Source of the DNA: Gloeothece verrucosa PCC 7822
Lineage (GTDB): Bacteria > Cyanobacteriota > Cyanobacteriia > Cyanobacteriales > Microcystaceae
NCBI RefSeq assembly: GCF_000147335.1
Contig: NC_014501.1
Location: 2,123,501 to 2,187,500 of the forward strand
Direction of reading: 5' to 3'
DNA: 64,000 bases
Of the stretch, positions 43,572 to 53,994 are shown piece by piece. A program made the translations under genes and the position numbers. The notes beneath the pieces are model-generated. The model searched no databases. It worked only from the letters and a program-made list of their open reading frames with translations, and had not been told where the DNA came from. Numbering within the stretch: the stretch's first letter is position 1; every line of letters begins with the position of its first letter.

Positions 43572-44525
43572 CTAAAACAAAGGAAATGAAGATTTTTTTA
43601 ATTTAATCCATAAGTGCCATAATTTCCATAAGTTTTGATGTTTTAAAGCCAAATAGCGCTTAATCTGCATTTTGATATTTTCGAGTTCAGAAGAATTTTC
43701 TAACTCTTTTTTTTGATAAAAATGAATTAAATCATCTCGTCTTTTTAACAAAACTTTTATTTCTTGATAATCTTCTTGTGTTAAGACTTTGCCCGGTTGA
43801 ATATGAGGAGGAAGAGGGCGATGTATATAAAAGGTGGTATGAGGTGGGGCTAGTTCATCTTCGGGTCTTTCTTTGGTATATAAATATATAGAAATTGATT
43901 TTCGAGATAAATGCTGTTTTTCCGCAGGCAGTTGAATTTTAGTAAAGCCATGCCATGAATATTCATTGGTTTCAAAAATCACACAGCGATTGAATAGAGG
44001 AAGCAAGGCTGTAATTTGATTTTCATCGGGTTCTCGGGGATTAGAATGCAATTCTAAACATCCTCCCCAACTTTCTTCCCACTCTTTATTTAAAAAAATA
44101 ATGACATTTAAGCGGCGATGATACCACCTTCTTTCATCTAAATTAAAGTCTACATGAGGGTCTAATTCTTGCCCATTTAAATTTTCGTGAGTTCCTCCTC
44201 CATAAAAGGTTTCGTCGTTGATGAGTTTTTCTATCCCTGTCAGTTGAGAAATACAATCGAGAAAAGCTGTCGAACCCAGATGTTCAGCTAGAATTTGATA
44301 ATTAATGCTGATTTCTCCTAAATTCTCATGCACGGATTTTCCGCCAAGGGTTCCGGTTTCACTGATGGCTTTTTGAGGATCAAATAGGGGAAATTCTTGC
44401 AACAGTGTTTGAGCCACATCTGGGTCGAAAAAATTGTCGATAACAACGTGTTTAAATGGTTTTCCTTCTTCAAACTGTTTTCTATATATACTAATTTTAT
44501 CCTGTAAAGCTTTATTGATTAACAT
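43572..44525 (-). CDS. 2OG-Fe(II) oxygenase (prolyl-hydroxylase-like)
   Basis: The 317-residue protein has the facial triad in LDPHVDFNLDE (HxD), SWHGFTKI (distal His) and the 2-oxoglutarate Arg in LSRKSISIYLY. The N-terminal PFKHVVIDNFFDPDVAQTLL fits the PKHD/prolyl-hydroxylase-like group. Members hydroxylate proteins or small molecules; the substrate is not evident. The C-terminal 50 residues are extra helices. Start is ATG 44525. Confidence 0.88.
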   Translation of the reverse strand: MLINKALQDKISIYRKQFEEGKPFKHVVIDNFFDPDVAQTLLQEFPLFDPQKAISETGTLGGKSVHENLGEISINYQILAEHLGSTAFLDCISQLTGIEKLINDETFYGGGTHENLNGQELDPHVDFNLDERRWYHRRLNVIIFLNKEWEESWGGCLELHSNPREPDENQITALLPLFNRCVIFETNEYSWHGFTKIQLPAEKQHLSRKSISIYLYTKERPEDELAPPHTTFYIHRPLPPHIQPGKVLTQEDYQEIKVLLKRRDDLIHFYQKKELENSSELENIKMQIKRYLALKHQNLWKLWHLWIKLKKSSFPLF

Positions 44526-45231
44526 AGCTTATTGCTCAAGCTGATCCATAGCTAATTGATCCTACACCATTCGGCTGACAGTCATAGAGCATCTAAAGAG
44601 AGATATAAAAAGTGATTTCGTGGCTACAAAATGGCTGTAATAAGCTCAATCGCTGGCTTTTCAGGCTTTTAGTCAGCTTTTCTTATCAGCACGCCTTATG
44701 TGTTTTCGTAGACAAATAACTTTTTTTTGTCAAATAGTCTTTACAATCCTTAACATTTTTGTTAACTTATTGAATAAGCAAACCACAAAAAAAGGTTGTC
44801 AAAAAATTTCTGCTATCGCTTCACTCAAATGTTAGCCGGCAACCAACAGTCTTTCTCAGTGTATCTCCCATTGACATTGAGTTCTCCTACAACAGCAGTA
44901 ACCTCGGTAAATGCCGAGGTTTTTTTATCTAGGGTTGAGAATGTGTGAATGTCCTAATATTCTCTGTGGAGTGTCCTTTTTCTAAAGAGTATGTTTTAAA
45001 TTTTGAAAATCTTTTTCCTCAAGAGAACGAGGACGATTTTTGATTTTAAAAGCTTACAATTGTCTTTGTGGAGCTACCGAGATGATTGATCATCAACAAA
45101 AATTTTAGGACTATTAATTGACTTATTAGCGATACAATTGCTTAAATGCCCTACCACCGTTTAGGGTTAGGTTGATTCAATCATCGTCGTTATTATGACG
45201 AATCTTGTTAATCTATTGAGGAACAATAGCC
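44526..45231. other. 706-bp intergenic region with candidate small RNA
   Basis: No protein frame was found. A strong plus-strand intrinsic terminator at 44900-44926 lies more than 300 bp upstream of the transketolase-like gene and is not behind any plus-strand gene, so it probably ends a short transcript or a leader. Confidence 0.6.
44900..44926 (+). terminator. Intrinsic terminator, plus strand
   Basis: AACCTCGG pairs with CCGAGGTT (loop TAAATG) and is followed by six T residues, a textbook terminator. Confidence 0.88.
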
Positions 45232-47145
45232 ATGACTTTAGCGAAAGCTGCCTTTCCCATCAATTTGAGTGCCTATAAGCCCTTAACCTTAGATCCCACC
45301 AATCCAACTTTAACCCCGGAGCAGAAAGAAACCTTAAAAGCCAATATTCAATTATGCCGCGATGCGATCGTTTTCTTCACGGCGACGGGAGCAGCAAGGG
45401 GTGTAGGCGGTCATACAGGCGGCCCCTATGATACAGTGCCAGAAGTCTTGATTTTAGATAGCTTGTTCCACTCTCAACCTAATAAATTTGTGCCGATTTT
45501 CTTTGATGAGGCCGGACATCGGGTAGGAACACAATATTTAATGGCGGCTTTAGAAGGGAGTTTACCTCTTGAACAACTGCTACATTATCGTGAGGCCCAT
45601 TATCATCTACCCGGACACCCTGAACTCGGTTTGACTCCTGGGGTTAAATTTAGTTCTGGAAGATTGGGACATATGTGGCCCTATGTCAATGGGGTGGCTT
45701 TAGCAAATCCTAACAAAATCGTTTTTTGTTTGGGGTCTGATGGTTCACAACAAGAAGGTAATGACGCAGAAGCCGCCCGTCTGGCTGTAGCGCAAAAGTT
45801 GAATGTTAAACTGATCATTGATGATAATGATGTGACCATTGCCGGACATCCTTCAAGTTATTTACCGGGTTATAGCGTCAGCCAAACCCTCCAAGGTCAC
45901 GGTGTCACCATATTAGAGGGAGATGGGGAAGATATCGATGACTTATATCGTCGCATCTGCCAAGCGGTTACCAGTGTTGGCCCTGTGGCTGTCATTAATA
46001 AGCGTAAAATGTGTGTAGGAATTGAAGGATTAGAAGGTTCTACTCACGGCCATGATGTTATTTCTGTCAAATTAGCCCTGGCTTATCTAGAAAAACGAGG
46101 ACTCACCGACGCGGTTGACTATCTCAAGAGTATTCAAGCGCCCAAACAAACCTATAAGTTTATCGGTTCTGGCGATAATTGGGGTTCTAACCGCAATGTG
46201 TTCGGTGATGCGGTGGTGTCTGTACTCGGCAAAATGAACGAACAAGAACGCAAAGAGAAAGTCATGTGTATTGATAATGACTTAGAAGGTTCTTGCGGAC
46301 TCAATAAAATTCATGCCGCTTACCCAGAAATTTTTGTCAGTGGCGGCATTATGGAACGGGGGAATATTTCTGCGGCTGCTGGGTTTGGCATGGAGGAAGG
46401 CAAACAAGGAATTTTTGGAACCTTCAGCGCCTTTTTAGAAATGTGTATTTCTGAAATTACCATGGCGCGGCTGAATAAATCTAATTTACTCTGTCATTTT
46501 TCCCATGCAGGTATTGACGATATGGCCGATAATACCTGTCACTTCGGAATTAATAATATGTTCGCCGATAATGGGTTAGATGATGGTTACCCCACTTGGT
46601 TATATTTTCCGGCAGATGCGGCTCAAATGAAGGCTTGTGTTGAGTCAGTTTTTCATCAGCCCGGTTTACGGTTTATTTATTCAACTCGTTCTAAAACCCC
46701 CAATATTCTCGATGCTAATGGCAAAGATTTCTTTGGAGAAGGCTATACTTTTACCCCCGGTAAAGATGAAGTAGTACGAGAAGGTAGCGCTGGTTATATT
46801 GTTACGTTTGGGGATGCTTTATATCGTGCTGTAGATGCCGCAGAACGTTTAAAACAAGAGGGCATTAATGTGGGAGTCATCAATAAGTCTACCCTCAATG
46901 TTATTGATGAGGAAACTTTAGCCAAAGTCGGTGCTTCTCCTTTTGTCTTGGTGGTTGAACCTTTTAACCGCCGCACGGGACTCGGTAGCCGCTTTGGTTC
47001 TTGGTTACTTGAACGGGGTTTAACGCCTAAATTTGCCTATTTGGGAACTTATAAGGAAGGTTGTGGCGGCTTATGGGAACAGTATCCTTTCCAAGGTCTT
47101 GATCCCGAAGGCATCATCAACAAAGTTAAGGAATTAGTTGGTTAA
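45232..47145 (+). CDS. Transketolase-like thiamine-diphosphate enzyme
   Basis: The 637-residue protein is built like a transketolase: an N-terminal ThDP-binding domain with SSGRLGHMWPYVNGVA and CLGSDGSQQEGNDAEAARLA, a pyrimidine-binding middle domain (GFGMEEGKQGIFGTFSAFLE), and a C-terminal domain (YIVTFGDALYRAVDAAERL). The cofactor motif is GSDG rather than the usual GDG, and the acceptor-site pattern differs from Calvin-cycle transketolase, so it is a non-canonical member. A normal Calvin-cycle gene would be expected elsewhere. The substrate is unknown. Start is ATG 45232. Confidence 0.85.
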   Translation: MTLAKAAFPINLSAYKPLTLDPTNPTLTPEQKETLKANIQLCRDAIVFFTATGAARGVGGHTGGPYDTVPEVLILDSLFHSQPNKFVPIFFDEAGHRVGTQYLMAALEGSLPLEQLLHYREAHYHLPGHPELGLTPGVKFSSGRLGHMWPYVNGVALANPNKIVFCLGSDGSQQEGNDAEAARLAVAQKLNVKLIIDDNDVTIAGHPSSYLPGYSVSQTLQGHGVTILEGDGEDIDDLYRRICQAVTSVGPVAVINKRKMCVGIEGLEGSTHGHDVISVKLALAYLEKRGLTDAVDYLKSIQAPKQTYKFIGSGDNWGSNRNVFGDAVVSVLGKMNEQERKEKVMCIDNDLEGSCGLNKIHAAYPEIFVSGGIMERGNISAAAGFGMEEGKQGIFGTFSAFLEMCISEITMARLNKSNLLCHFSHAGIDDMADNTCHFGINNMFADNGLDDGYPTWLYFPADAAQMKACVESVFHQPGLRFIYSTRSKTPNILDANGKDFFGEGYTFTPGKDEVVREGSAGYIVTFGDALYRAVDAAERLKQEGINVGVINKSTLNVIDEETLAKVGASPFVLVVEPFNRRTGLGSRFGSWLLERGLTPKFAYLGTYKEGCGGLWEQYPFQGLDPEGIINKVKELVG

Positions 47146-47156
47146 TTCTAGTTAGG

Positions 47157-47181
47157 GTGGGTTAGCCGCACGGGAACCCAC
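47157..47181 (+). terminator. Hairpin after the transketolase-like gene
   Basis: GTGGGTT (47157-47163) pairs with AACCCAC (47175-47181) 11 bp after the stop; no T run follows, so it may be a repeat or an RNA-stabilising hairpin. Confidence 0.45.
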
Positions 47182-47333
47182 TCAGTCACAACTATAATTA
47201 TTTTGATTAAGTGAATACTATGAGGGTGAGAGATTTCAATAAAATTTTCTAAACAATTTATCTGAGTTTTTCACTTAATCAAACTAATCAAAAGTTAATT
47301 TTAATAAAAGTCTAGCTACTTATATGGTCAGTT

Positions 47334-47801
47334 ATGGTCAGTCCCAGTCAATCAATATCTTTAAAAAATCTCTATGAAAAGGATTTTTATCTTTGGCTCT
47401 TAACTATGGCTAAATTACTTAAGGAGCAACGTTTTAATGAGGTGGATTTAGAAAATTTAATTGAAGAAATTGAAGCAATGGGAAGAAGTGAGAAGCGGGA
47501 AATAGAAAGCCGCTTGATAACAATTCTTGAACATCTTTTAAAATTAATTTATTGGCAAGCAGAAAAAGAAAATAATGCGAGAGGCTGGAGAAATACAATT
47601 GTTGAGCAAAGAGAACAATTAAATCTGGTTTTAAAAGATAGTCCTAGTCTTAAAGTCAGACTCGATGAAATTTTTGGGGTCTGCTATCAAAAAGCTATTA
47701 AAATAATTATTCGGAAATATGAATTACCGGCAACAATGTTTCCTAGTGAGCCTTGTTTTTCTCTTGAAGATGTACTCAATGCTGATTATTTTCCCGAGTA
47801 A
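47334..47801 (+). CDS. DUF29 protein
   Basis: The 155-residue product has the DUF29 pattern: LYEKDFYLWLLTMAKLL, the acidic VDLENLIEEIEAMGRSEKRE, LLKLIYW, WRNTIVEQRE and a C-terminal CFSLEDVLNADYFPE. DUF29 proteins are abundant in cyanobacteria, with suspected toxin-antitoxin or mobile-element ties but no settled function. A remnant of a second DUF29 gene lies at 49224. Start is ATG 47334. Confidence 0.88.
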   Translation: MVSPSQSISLKNLYEKDFYLWLLTMAKLLKEQRFNEVDLENLIEEIEAMGRSEKREIESRLITILEHLLKLIYWQAEKENNARGWRNTIVEQREQLNLVLKDSPSLKVRLDEIFGVCYQKAIKIIIRKYELPATMFPSEPCFSLEDVLNADYFPE

Positions 47802-47912
47802 GCAGAAAAAAGGAATATAAAAGTAAGCTAAAACAACATTTCAAGATTTTATTAATCATAATTAATCATTGTATAATCATTTAATCCGAGTCCGTGTTTG
47901 TAGCAATTGAAT

Positions 47913-49148
47913 ATGGCAACCATTAACGACAACTATCTGAAACTCAAAGCCGGTTATTTATTTCCCGAAATTGCAAGACGGGTTAATGCCTTCGCAGAAG
48001 CGCACCCAGAAGCTAAAATTATTAAACTGGGGATCGGCGATGTGACTGAACCGTTACCCGAAGCTTGTCGCCAAGCCATGATTAAAGCCGTTGAAGAGAT
48101 GGGCGACCGCGCTACATTTAAAGGGTATGGTCCAGAACAAGGTTATGCTTGGTTACGGGAAAAAATCGCCCTTCAAGACTTCCAAGCGCGAGGATGTGAA
48201 ATAGATGCTTCGGAAATCTTTGTCTCTGATGGTTCTAAATGCGATACGGGTAATATCCTTGATATCTTTGGCCACAATAATACCATTGCTGTTACTGATC
48301 CAGTTTATCCCGTGTATGTCGATACTAACGTGATGGCAGGACATACCGGCGACGTGAACGAAAAAGGCGAGTATCAAGGCTTAGTTTATCTGCCCATGAC
48401 CGCCGAAAATAATTTTACTCCCGATCTTCCCGACCAAAAAGTCGATCTTATTTATCTCTGTTTTCCCAATAACCCCACCGGGGCAACAGCTACCCGAGAA
48501 GACTTGACAAAATGGGTAAATTATGCTAAAGAAAATGGGTCTATTATATTCTTTGATGCGGCTTATGAAGCCTTTATAACTGATGGGAGTCTTCCTCATT
48601 CTATCTATGAAATTGAAGGAGCAAGAGATTGTGCCATCGAATTTCGCTCTTTTTCCAAAAATGCCGGTTTTACGGGGACTCGTTGCGCGTTGACGGTGGT
48701 TCCGAAAACCCTAAAAGCTAAAGCGGCTAATGGAGAGGATGTAGACTTATGGAAATTATGGAACCGTCGTCAGTCTACTAAGTTTAACGGGGTTTCTTAT
48801 CTTGTACAACGCGGCGCTGAGGCGGTTTATTCCGAAGAAGGTCAGGCACAAGTGAAGGCATTAATTAACTTTTATCTGGAAAATGCCCAGATTATTTGTG
48901 ATAAATTGTCTTTTGCTGGTTTAAATGTTTATGGGGGTGTTAATGCGCCCTATGTTTGGGTGAAGACTCCCGAGGGTTTGTCGAGTTGGGATTTCTTTGA
49001 TAAGTTGCTACAATCGGCCAATGTGGTAGGAACGCCGGGGTCCGGTTTTGGTGCGGCGGGTGAAAGTTATTTCCGTATTAGCGCTTTTAATAGCCGCGAA
49101 AATGTAGAAGAAGCTACTAGACGTATTATTGAAAAGTTGAAAGTGTAA
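47913..49148 (+). CDS. dapL: LL-diaminopimelate aminotransferase DapL
   Basis: The 411-residue PLP enzyme begins at ATG 47913 ([19 protein letters not shown]). Family motifs present are [40 protein letters not shown], and the PLP lysine in [20 protein letters not shown]. DapL converts tetrahydrodipicolinate to LL-DAP in one step for lysine and peptidoglycan synthesis, the route used by cyanobacteria and plants. A TTG two codons upstream has no ribosome-binding support. Full length. Confidence 0.96.
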   Translation: MATINDNYLKLKAGYLFPEIARRVNAFAEAHPEAKIIKLGIGDVTEPLPEACRQAMIKAVEEMGDRATFKGYGPEQGYAWLREKIALQDFQARGCEIDASEIFVSDGSKCDTGNILDIFGHNNTIAVTDPVYPVYVDTNVMAGHTGDVNEKGEYQGLVYLPMTAENNFTPDLPDQKVDLIYLCFPNNPTGATATREDLTKWVNYAKENGSIIFFDAAYEAFITDGSLPHSIYEIEGARDCAIEFRSFSKNAGFTGTRCALTVVPKTLKAKAANGEDVDLWKLWNRRQSTKFNGVSYLVQRGAEAVYSEEGQAQVKALINFYLENAQIICDKLSFAGLNVYGGVNAPYVWVKTPEGLSSWDFFDKLLQSANVVGTPGSGFGAAGESYFRISAFNSRENVEEATRRIIEKLKV

Positions 49149-49171
49149 CCCTGCATTTAGTTGATCCCCCC

Positions 49172-49197
49172 AACCCCCCCCTTAACAAAGGGGGGTT
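49172..49197. terminator. G/C hairpin after dapL
   Basis: AACCCCCC pairs with GGGGGGTT across CCTTAACAAA. It begins 24 bp after the dapL stop and resembles a common cyanobacterial repeat; it probably doubles as a terminator. Confidence 0.55.
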
Positions 49198-49223
49198 AAA
49201 AAGAGGATGCTTTAGGATATGTA

Positions 49224-49316
49224 ATGGATAAAACCGAGGGGAAATTAAAAAACTTACCTCAAAATTGTCCTTATAGCTTAGAGCGGCTACTAGATATTAA
49301 TTATCTGCCTGAATAA
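49224..49316 (+). pseudogene. DUF29 gene remnant (C-terminal end)
   Basis: A 30-codon frame reads LPQNCPYSLERLLDINYLPE before the stop, the typical last residues of DUF29 proteins (compare CFSLEDVLNADYFPE in the intact gene at 47334). The upstream part is missing. Confidence 0.65.
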
Positions 49317-49574
49317 TTTGAGGAATAAACAAAGTTAGACAGATGTGACCCTTCGACACCGCTAGGGCAAGCTTACTTCTGCAAGAAGTCTAAAGTTCTC
49401 AATTCCCTTTGAATTCCGACTCCTGACTTGGTGGCTCCCCCTCTCAACGATGAACTATAGCGCTACGCGCTAGGGAACACCGGATCTGGGAACAGGCAAC
49501 AGTTGATTATGACAAGGTTTTATCTTCTCGCCATGTCCTAACTTTAATGCGTAGTGCTGTATAATTCTGTCCAC
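49317..49574. other. Gap after the DUF29 remnant
   Basis: No supported gene; short repeats such as TAGCGCTACGCGCTA (near 49457) and GGGAACAGGCAACAG (near 49487) occur. It looks like decayed DNA. Confidence 0.5.
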
Positions 49575-50141
49575 CTACTTAAAAACTTGCCTTGCTGTCA
49601 GTTGTAAAGATGAAAAAGCGGCTGACAAAATTCGCTCATTTCCCTCAAAAACTTGTTCTTCATAAAATCCATCTACTAGCGTTAACACTGTCACCCGTTC
49701 TTTACCGGGATCAACAATCCAATATTCAGCAATTCCCCGTGCCGCATACTCGGAGCGTTTATAGCGATAATCTCGATCTTCATTAATTTTACCTGGAGAA
49801 ACCACTTCAACCACCAGTGCAGGAGAGGGCATATCCTGAGTAATGGTTGCTCGTCGTCCCTCCATAGCCGCTAATAACTCCTCAGTTAAGATCATCAAGT
49901 CTGGAAGTCTCACCCGAGCGCGATTACCAGTGACCACAATTTCTGTATCTTTATGACGAATCAGATAAATCGGAACATACTTCAGAAATTCACAAAGCAA
50001 GTAGAGTGAAATTAAGTTATTGCGGTCATTTTCTGGCGGCATGGCAATTAATTCTCCATCCACAAGCTCATATTTATTTTCAGTATCATCCTCATAGATA
50101 AGGTACTCTTCTAGAGTCAGTTTTTTGCTCGTGCTAGTCAT
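49575..50141 (-). CDS. Uma2/DUF820-family putative endonuclease
   Basis: The 188-residue protein has the PD-(D/E)XK-like Uma2 pattern: LTLEEYLIYEDDTENKYELVDGEL, RLPDLMILTEE, ALVVEVVSPG then YRYKRSEYAARGIAEYWIVDP. Many copies per genome are typical of cyanobacteria; the role is uncertain (possibly transposon-associated or toxin-like). All key acidic and lysine positions are present. Start is ATG 50141. Confidence 0.88.
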   Translation of the reverse strand: MTSTSKKLTLEEYLIYEDDTENKYELVDGELIAMPPENDRNNLISLYLLCEFLKYVPIYLIRHKDTEIVVTGNRARVRLPDLMILTEELLAAMEGRRATITQDMPSPALVVEVVSPGKINEDRDYRYKRSEYAARGIAEYWIVDPGKERVTVLTLVDGFYEEQVFEGNERILSAAFSSLQLTARQVFK

Positions 50142-50178
50142 AGAGATTTACCTCTGAAACTGCTATTTCTAGCATAAT

Positions 50179-52434
50179 TCAACTCTTATCAACCGGTTGA
50201 AAATTCCGTAATCTCAACGCATTTGTCACCACTGAAACTGAACTTAAAGCCATTGCCCCGCCGGCAATAATCGGATTGAGTAACCATCCTAAAATCGGGT
50301 ATAAAATACCGGCAGCAATGGGAATTCCTACCAGGTTATAAATAAAAGCAAAAAAGAGGTTCTGCCGAATATTACTCATGGTAGCGCGAGATAATTGAAT
50401 CGCTGTGACAATGCCTTGTAAGTCTCCAGAAATGAGGGTAATATCACTCGCCGCCATCGCCACATCGGTTCCTGTACCTATCGCTATCCCGACATCAGCT
50501 TGGGCTAAAGCTACCGCGTCGTTAATTCCATCGCCTACCATTCCTACCCGTTTTCCTTGCTGCTGAAGGGCGGCTATTTGAGCGGCTTTTTGATCGGGTT
50601 TAACTTCTGCTATCACTCGTTCTATGCCTAATTCATGAGCAATGGTTTTAGCGGTAGCATAATTATCTCCCGTTAGCATCACCACTTCTAATTTCATCCG
50701 TTTTAAAGCGTTTACAGCTTCTCGGGAGGCAGGTTTAAGCGCGTCACTAATACCCATAATTGCCTCTATTTGCCCATTAAGGGCGATCCAGATGACTGTT
50801 TTACCTAAATATTGCAATCTTTCCTGATCCTTGGCTAAAACCTCTGTAGCAATGCCTAATTCTTGCATCCATCGTCCGGTCCCGATTTGCACCCATTGCC
50901 CCTCAACGTTACCTTGTACGCCGCTACCGGCAATAGCTTCAAATTCAGTTGCTTGGGTGGGAGTGACTTGTTGCGCTTTGCTATAGCGCAGGATCGCTTC
51001 GGCTAAGGGATGTTCTGAATAACGTTCGATGGAAGCGGCTAAGCGTAGCAGATTTAATTCATTGCCCTCGCTCACGCCTTTAACGGTAATAAAATCAGTA
51101 ACGGTGGGTTTTCCTTCAGTTAAGGTGCCGGTTTTATCAAAGACGATGGTTTTTAGTTGATGAGCTAATTCCAAACTCTGAGCATCTTTGATTAAGATAC
51201 CGTTTTTTGCGCCTATTCCTGTGCCCACCATTACTGAGGTAGGAGTGGCTAACCCTAACGCGCAAGGACAAGCGATAATCAACACTTCCACTGCACAAAT
51301 AAGGGCAAGGGTAATGTTTCCTATTATACTCAACCAGATGACAAAAGTAGCAATAGCAATGGTGATGACTGCCGGTACAAACCAAGCGGTAATCTGATCA
51401 GCTAATTTTTGTATGGGGGCTTTTGAGCCTTGTGCTTGTTGCACTAATTGTACAATTTGAGCCAGTACCGTGTCTTGTCCCACGCGAGCGGCTTTAAACT
51501 GAAAACTGCCGCTTTTGTTGATGGTTGCCCCAATGACTTGATCTCCTGCTTGTTTTTTAACGGGTATGCTTTCCCCCGTTATCATCGACTCATCTACCGT
51601 AGAACTTCCCTCGATGACTTCTCCATCCACAGGAATTTTTTCCCCAGGACGCACTAAGATAAGATCACCGACGGCTACTGATGAAATGGGAAGAACGATT
51701 TCTTGTCCGTTACGGATGATCAGAGCGGTTTTCGGTTGTAAGCCGATCAATTGCCGCATGGCTTGAGAAGTTTGTCTTCTGGCTCGGTGTTCTAGCAGTC
51801 TTCCCAATAAAATCAGGGTAATGACAACGGCAGCCGATTCATAATATACTTCTGTGGTTAATCCTTGAGCAATTAATACTTGAGGAAATAGCGTCACAAA
51901 CAGAGAGTAAAAGAAGGCGGCACTGGTTCCCAACACCACTAATGTATCCATCGTCGCACTACCGTGTTTAAGCGCTTTCTGAGCATTTTTATAAAAGCGC
52001 CCGCCGCACCAAAATTGTACCGGAATGGTTAATATCAGTTGTAACCAAGGATTATGTAACCAGGAGGGGATAAAAGGGATAGATACCCCTAGCATCATCG
52101 GCAATGCGCCCAAAACTAAGATAATACTAATGATTCCCCCGATGATCACTTTTTGCCGCAGTTTTTTTTCTTCCTTGAGGCGGATGGTTTTTTCTTGGTC
52201 TTCTAATTCTGTGTCAAATTGTTTGATAGGAAAGGCTTCATAGCCGGCTTTTTCGACGGCTTGCTGTATTTGTCCGACATCGGTTTGTTTAGGATGATAC
52301 TGTACGGTGGCTTGTTCAGCGCCAAAATTAACATTACAACTGATGACACCAGATACCTTTTGGATGGCTTGTTCAATACGAGATGCACAAGCGGCGCATC
52401 CCATTCCTGTCAGTTTAAGGGTAATATTTTCCAT
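50179..52434 (-). CDS. Copper-type P1B ATPase
   Basis: The start is ATG 52434 ([19 protein letters not shown]), with GGAG seven bases upstream; the longer frame adds 27 residues without support. The 751-residue pump has one heavy-metal-binding domain (GMGCAAC), the actuator TGES, the CPC membrane motif in [13 protein letters not shown], phosphorylation site [13 protein letters not shown] and [13 protein letters not shown] points to Cu(I). It could be the CtaA or PacS type, which together feed plastocyanin; a choice cannot be made from sequence alone. Confidence 0.9.
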   Translation of the reverse strand: MENITLKLTGMGCAACASRIEQAIQKVSGVISCNVNFGAEQATVQYHPKQTDVGQIQQAVEKAGYEAFPIKQFDTELEDQEKTIRLKEEKKLRQKVIIGGIISIILVLGALPMMLGVSIPFIPSWLHNPWLQLILTIPVQFWCGGRFYKNAQKALKHGSATMDTLVVLGTSAAFFYSLFVTLFPQVLIAQGLTTEVYYESAAVVITLILLGRLLEHRARRQTSQAMRQLIGLQPKTALIIRNGQEIVLPISSVAVGDLILVRPGEKIPVDGEVIEGSSTVDESMITGESIPVKKQAGDQVIGATINKSGSFQFKAARVGQDTVLAQIVQLVQQAQGSKAPIQKLADQITAWFVPAVITIAIATFVIWLSIIGNITLALICAVEVLIIACPCALGLATPTSVMVGTGIGAKNGILIKDAQSLELAHQLKTIVFDKTGTLTEGKPTVTDFITVKGVSEGNELNLLRLAASIERYSEHPLAEAILRYSKAQQVTPTQATEFEAIAGSGVQGNVEGQWVQIGTGRWMQELGIATEVLAKDQERLQYLGKTVIWIALNGQIEAIMGISDALKPASREAVNALKRMKLEVVMLTGDNYATAKTIAHELGIERVIAEVKPDQKAAQIAALQQQGKRVGMVGDGINDAVALAQADVGIAIGTGTDVAMAASDITLISGDLQGIVTAIQLSRATMSNIRQNLFFAFIYNLVGIPIAAGILYPILGWLLNPIIAGGAMALSSVSVVTNALRLRNFQPVDKS

Positions 52435-52557
52435 GCTTGACTCCTTGCCGCAATGCTCTGGGAGTTTTAGTTCTTTACCTTTTATGATAAACCCTACAGT
52501 TTCCTGGAGAGTCAAGCCGGTTAAGGATTTCTTTATGTTTATAGGTTAGAAGAGAGA

Positions 52558-53994
52558 TCAAGCTGGTTTCCAAGTTCCATGAAAACCAAGAGCAACTACA
52601 GAGGGAAGAAGTAAGCGGCAAAGCGGCTCATCTTCTAAATGTTCGCTATCATAAATTCTCACTTCAGAACAATGGTGGTTGCCATCATAAACCACTGTCA
52701 ACACCCAACCCTGTTCCGAACCTGGCTGTGAGGGCACAAAAATGGGTTCACAGGGATAACAATTATCCCCCATATCGGCTATAGATAAATGTCCCTTTTT
52801 ATGGTCAAATTTCGCTATCGCCCCCAAGATTTCCTCAGCAATATCGACTCCTTCTCGATGAACAGATAAATAAGTATAACGCCAAGGTTTTCCTTGTTGA
52901 TGAGGAGGAACAAGCGGAAATTCACAAGCGCGATCCATCCATGAGAACATTTCAATGATTTTACCGGTAACCGGGTTAAGACGAACGTGATACAGCGTAC
53001 CTTTAGCCAATGTTTCTGTTTTGCCGGTGGCAATTTCTTTTAAATATTGATTGGTTTGAAAATTGCCATAATGCACAAAATCCACCGCTACTGTTCCATC
53101 TTGTTCCATATATCCATTAGCATAGTGCCATTGATACCAAGGATCTGCTTCGGATTGACTAATCAAACTGAGATTATGGCGATTAAATATCAATATTTTA
53201 GTTCCTATTTCGGGCTTCCATTCCATCGCCTCGCTATAACTTTTTAAACCTAAAAGTACAGGGATTGCCTTGATTCTAACCGGCGAAACAAAGAAAATTA
53301 AATAGTCTCCTGCCAAAACAAAATCATGAATTAAAGGAAGACCCGACAACCGATGAGAAGCCCTAGCTAAAAGATTTCCTTGAGCATCACATTGATAGAT
53401 CTGTAAAACGCAAGACAGTCCTAGGCTTACACCAAAATTATAAATATATCCTGTATTCGGGTCAATTTTGGGGTGAGCGGAAAAGAGATCTGTCGTTTTT
53501 AACCAAGATAAATTATCTTTTTTAAAGGTTTCTAAAGTCTGTAAATCTAAGCTGTGAGGCCATCCTCCTTCCCACAAGGCTAGAAGCCGGTCATTTAAAG
53601 CTAAAACAGATGTATTGGCGGTATTTTTTACCTCTTTTCCCCAACTTTTCCAAAAGGGGCCCGGAACCGTCATTCCGTAGTTAGGATACAAAAACTGATC
53701 GGCAAGTGCTTCTGTTTGATAGCCTCGAGTTTGAATGTAGCGATAGACTCCTGTTGCGCCTTCGTCGGTAAAATGGACCGCTAAAATAGCACCATCCCCA
53801 TCAAACCAATGGCCTACCCGTTTTCCTCCTCTTTCTAATCTAGCTGAGGTATTGCGGTATAAACTACCTCTGAGTCCTGTAGGTATTTGACCCGATAGTA
53901 TAGACAGAGGTGTCAATGAAAATTCTTGGGCCGGTTTTGAAATCGCTTTTGACCAAGCTTTATGTTTTAGAGGTAGCTGCTGAAGGATTGACAT
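52558..53994 (-). CDS. Carotenoid cleavage oxygenase
   Basis: The 478-residue RPE65/CCD-family protein keeps the four iron-ligand histidines in SAHPKI, IHDFVL, VHYGN and GFHGTW, with propeller blades and the GSLYRN N-terminal signature. Members cut carotenoid double bonds to make apocarotenals or retinal. The exact bond cannot be predicted. It is complete and starts at ATG 53994. Confidence 0.92.
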   Translation of the reverse strand: MSILQQLPLKHKAWSKAISKPAQEFSLTPLSILSGQIPTGLRGSLYRNTSARLERGGKRVGHWFDGDGAILAVHFTDEGATGVYRYIQTRGYQTEALADQFLYPNYGMTVPGPFWKSWGKEVKNTANTSVLALNDRLLALWEGGWPHSLDLQTLETFKKDNLSWLKTTDLFSAHPKIDPNTGYIYNFGVSLGLSCVLQIYQCDAQGNLLARASHRLSGLPLIHDFVLAGDYLIFFVSPVRIKAIPVLLGLKSYSEAMEWKPEIGTKILIFNRHNLSLISQSEADPWYQWHYANGYMEQDGTVAVDFVHYGNFQTNQYLKEIATGKTETLAKGTLYHVRLNPVTGKIIEMFSWMDRACEFPLVPPHQQGKPWRYTYLSVHREGVDIAEEILGAIAKFDHKKGHLSIADMGDNCYPCEPIFVPSQPGSEQGWVLTVVYDGNHHCSEVRIYDSEHLEDEPLCRLLLPSVVALGFHGTWKPA

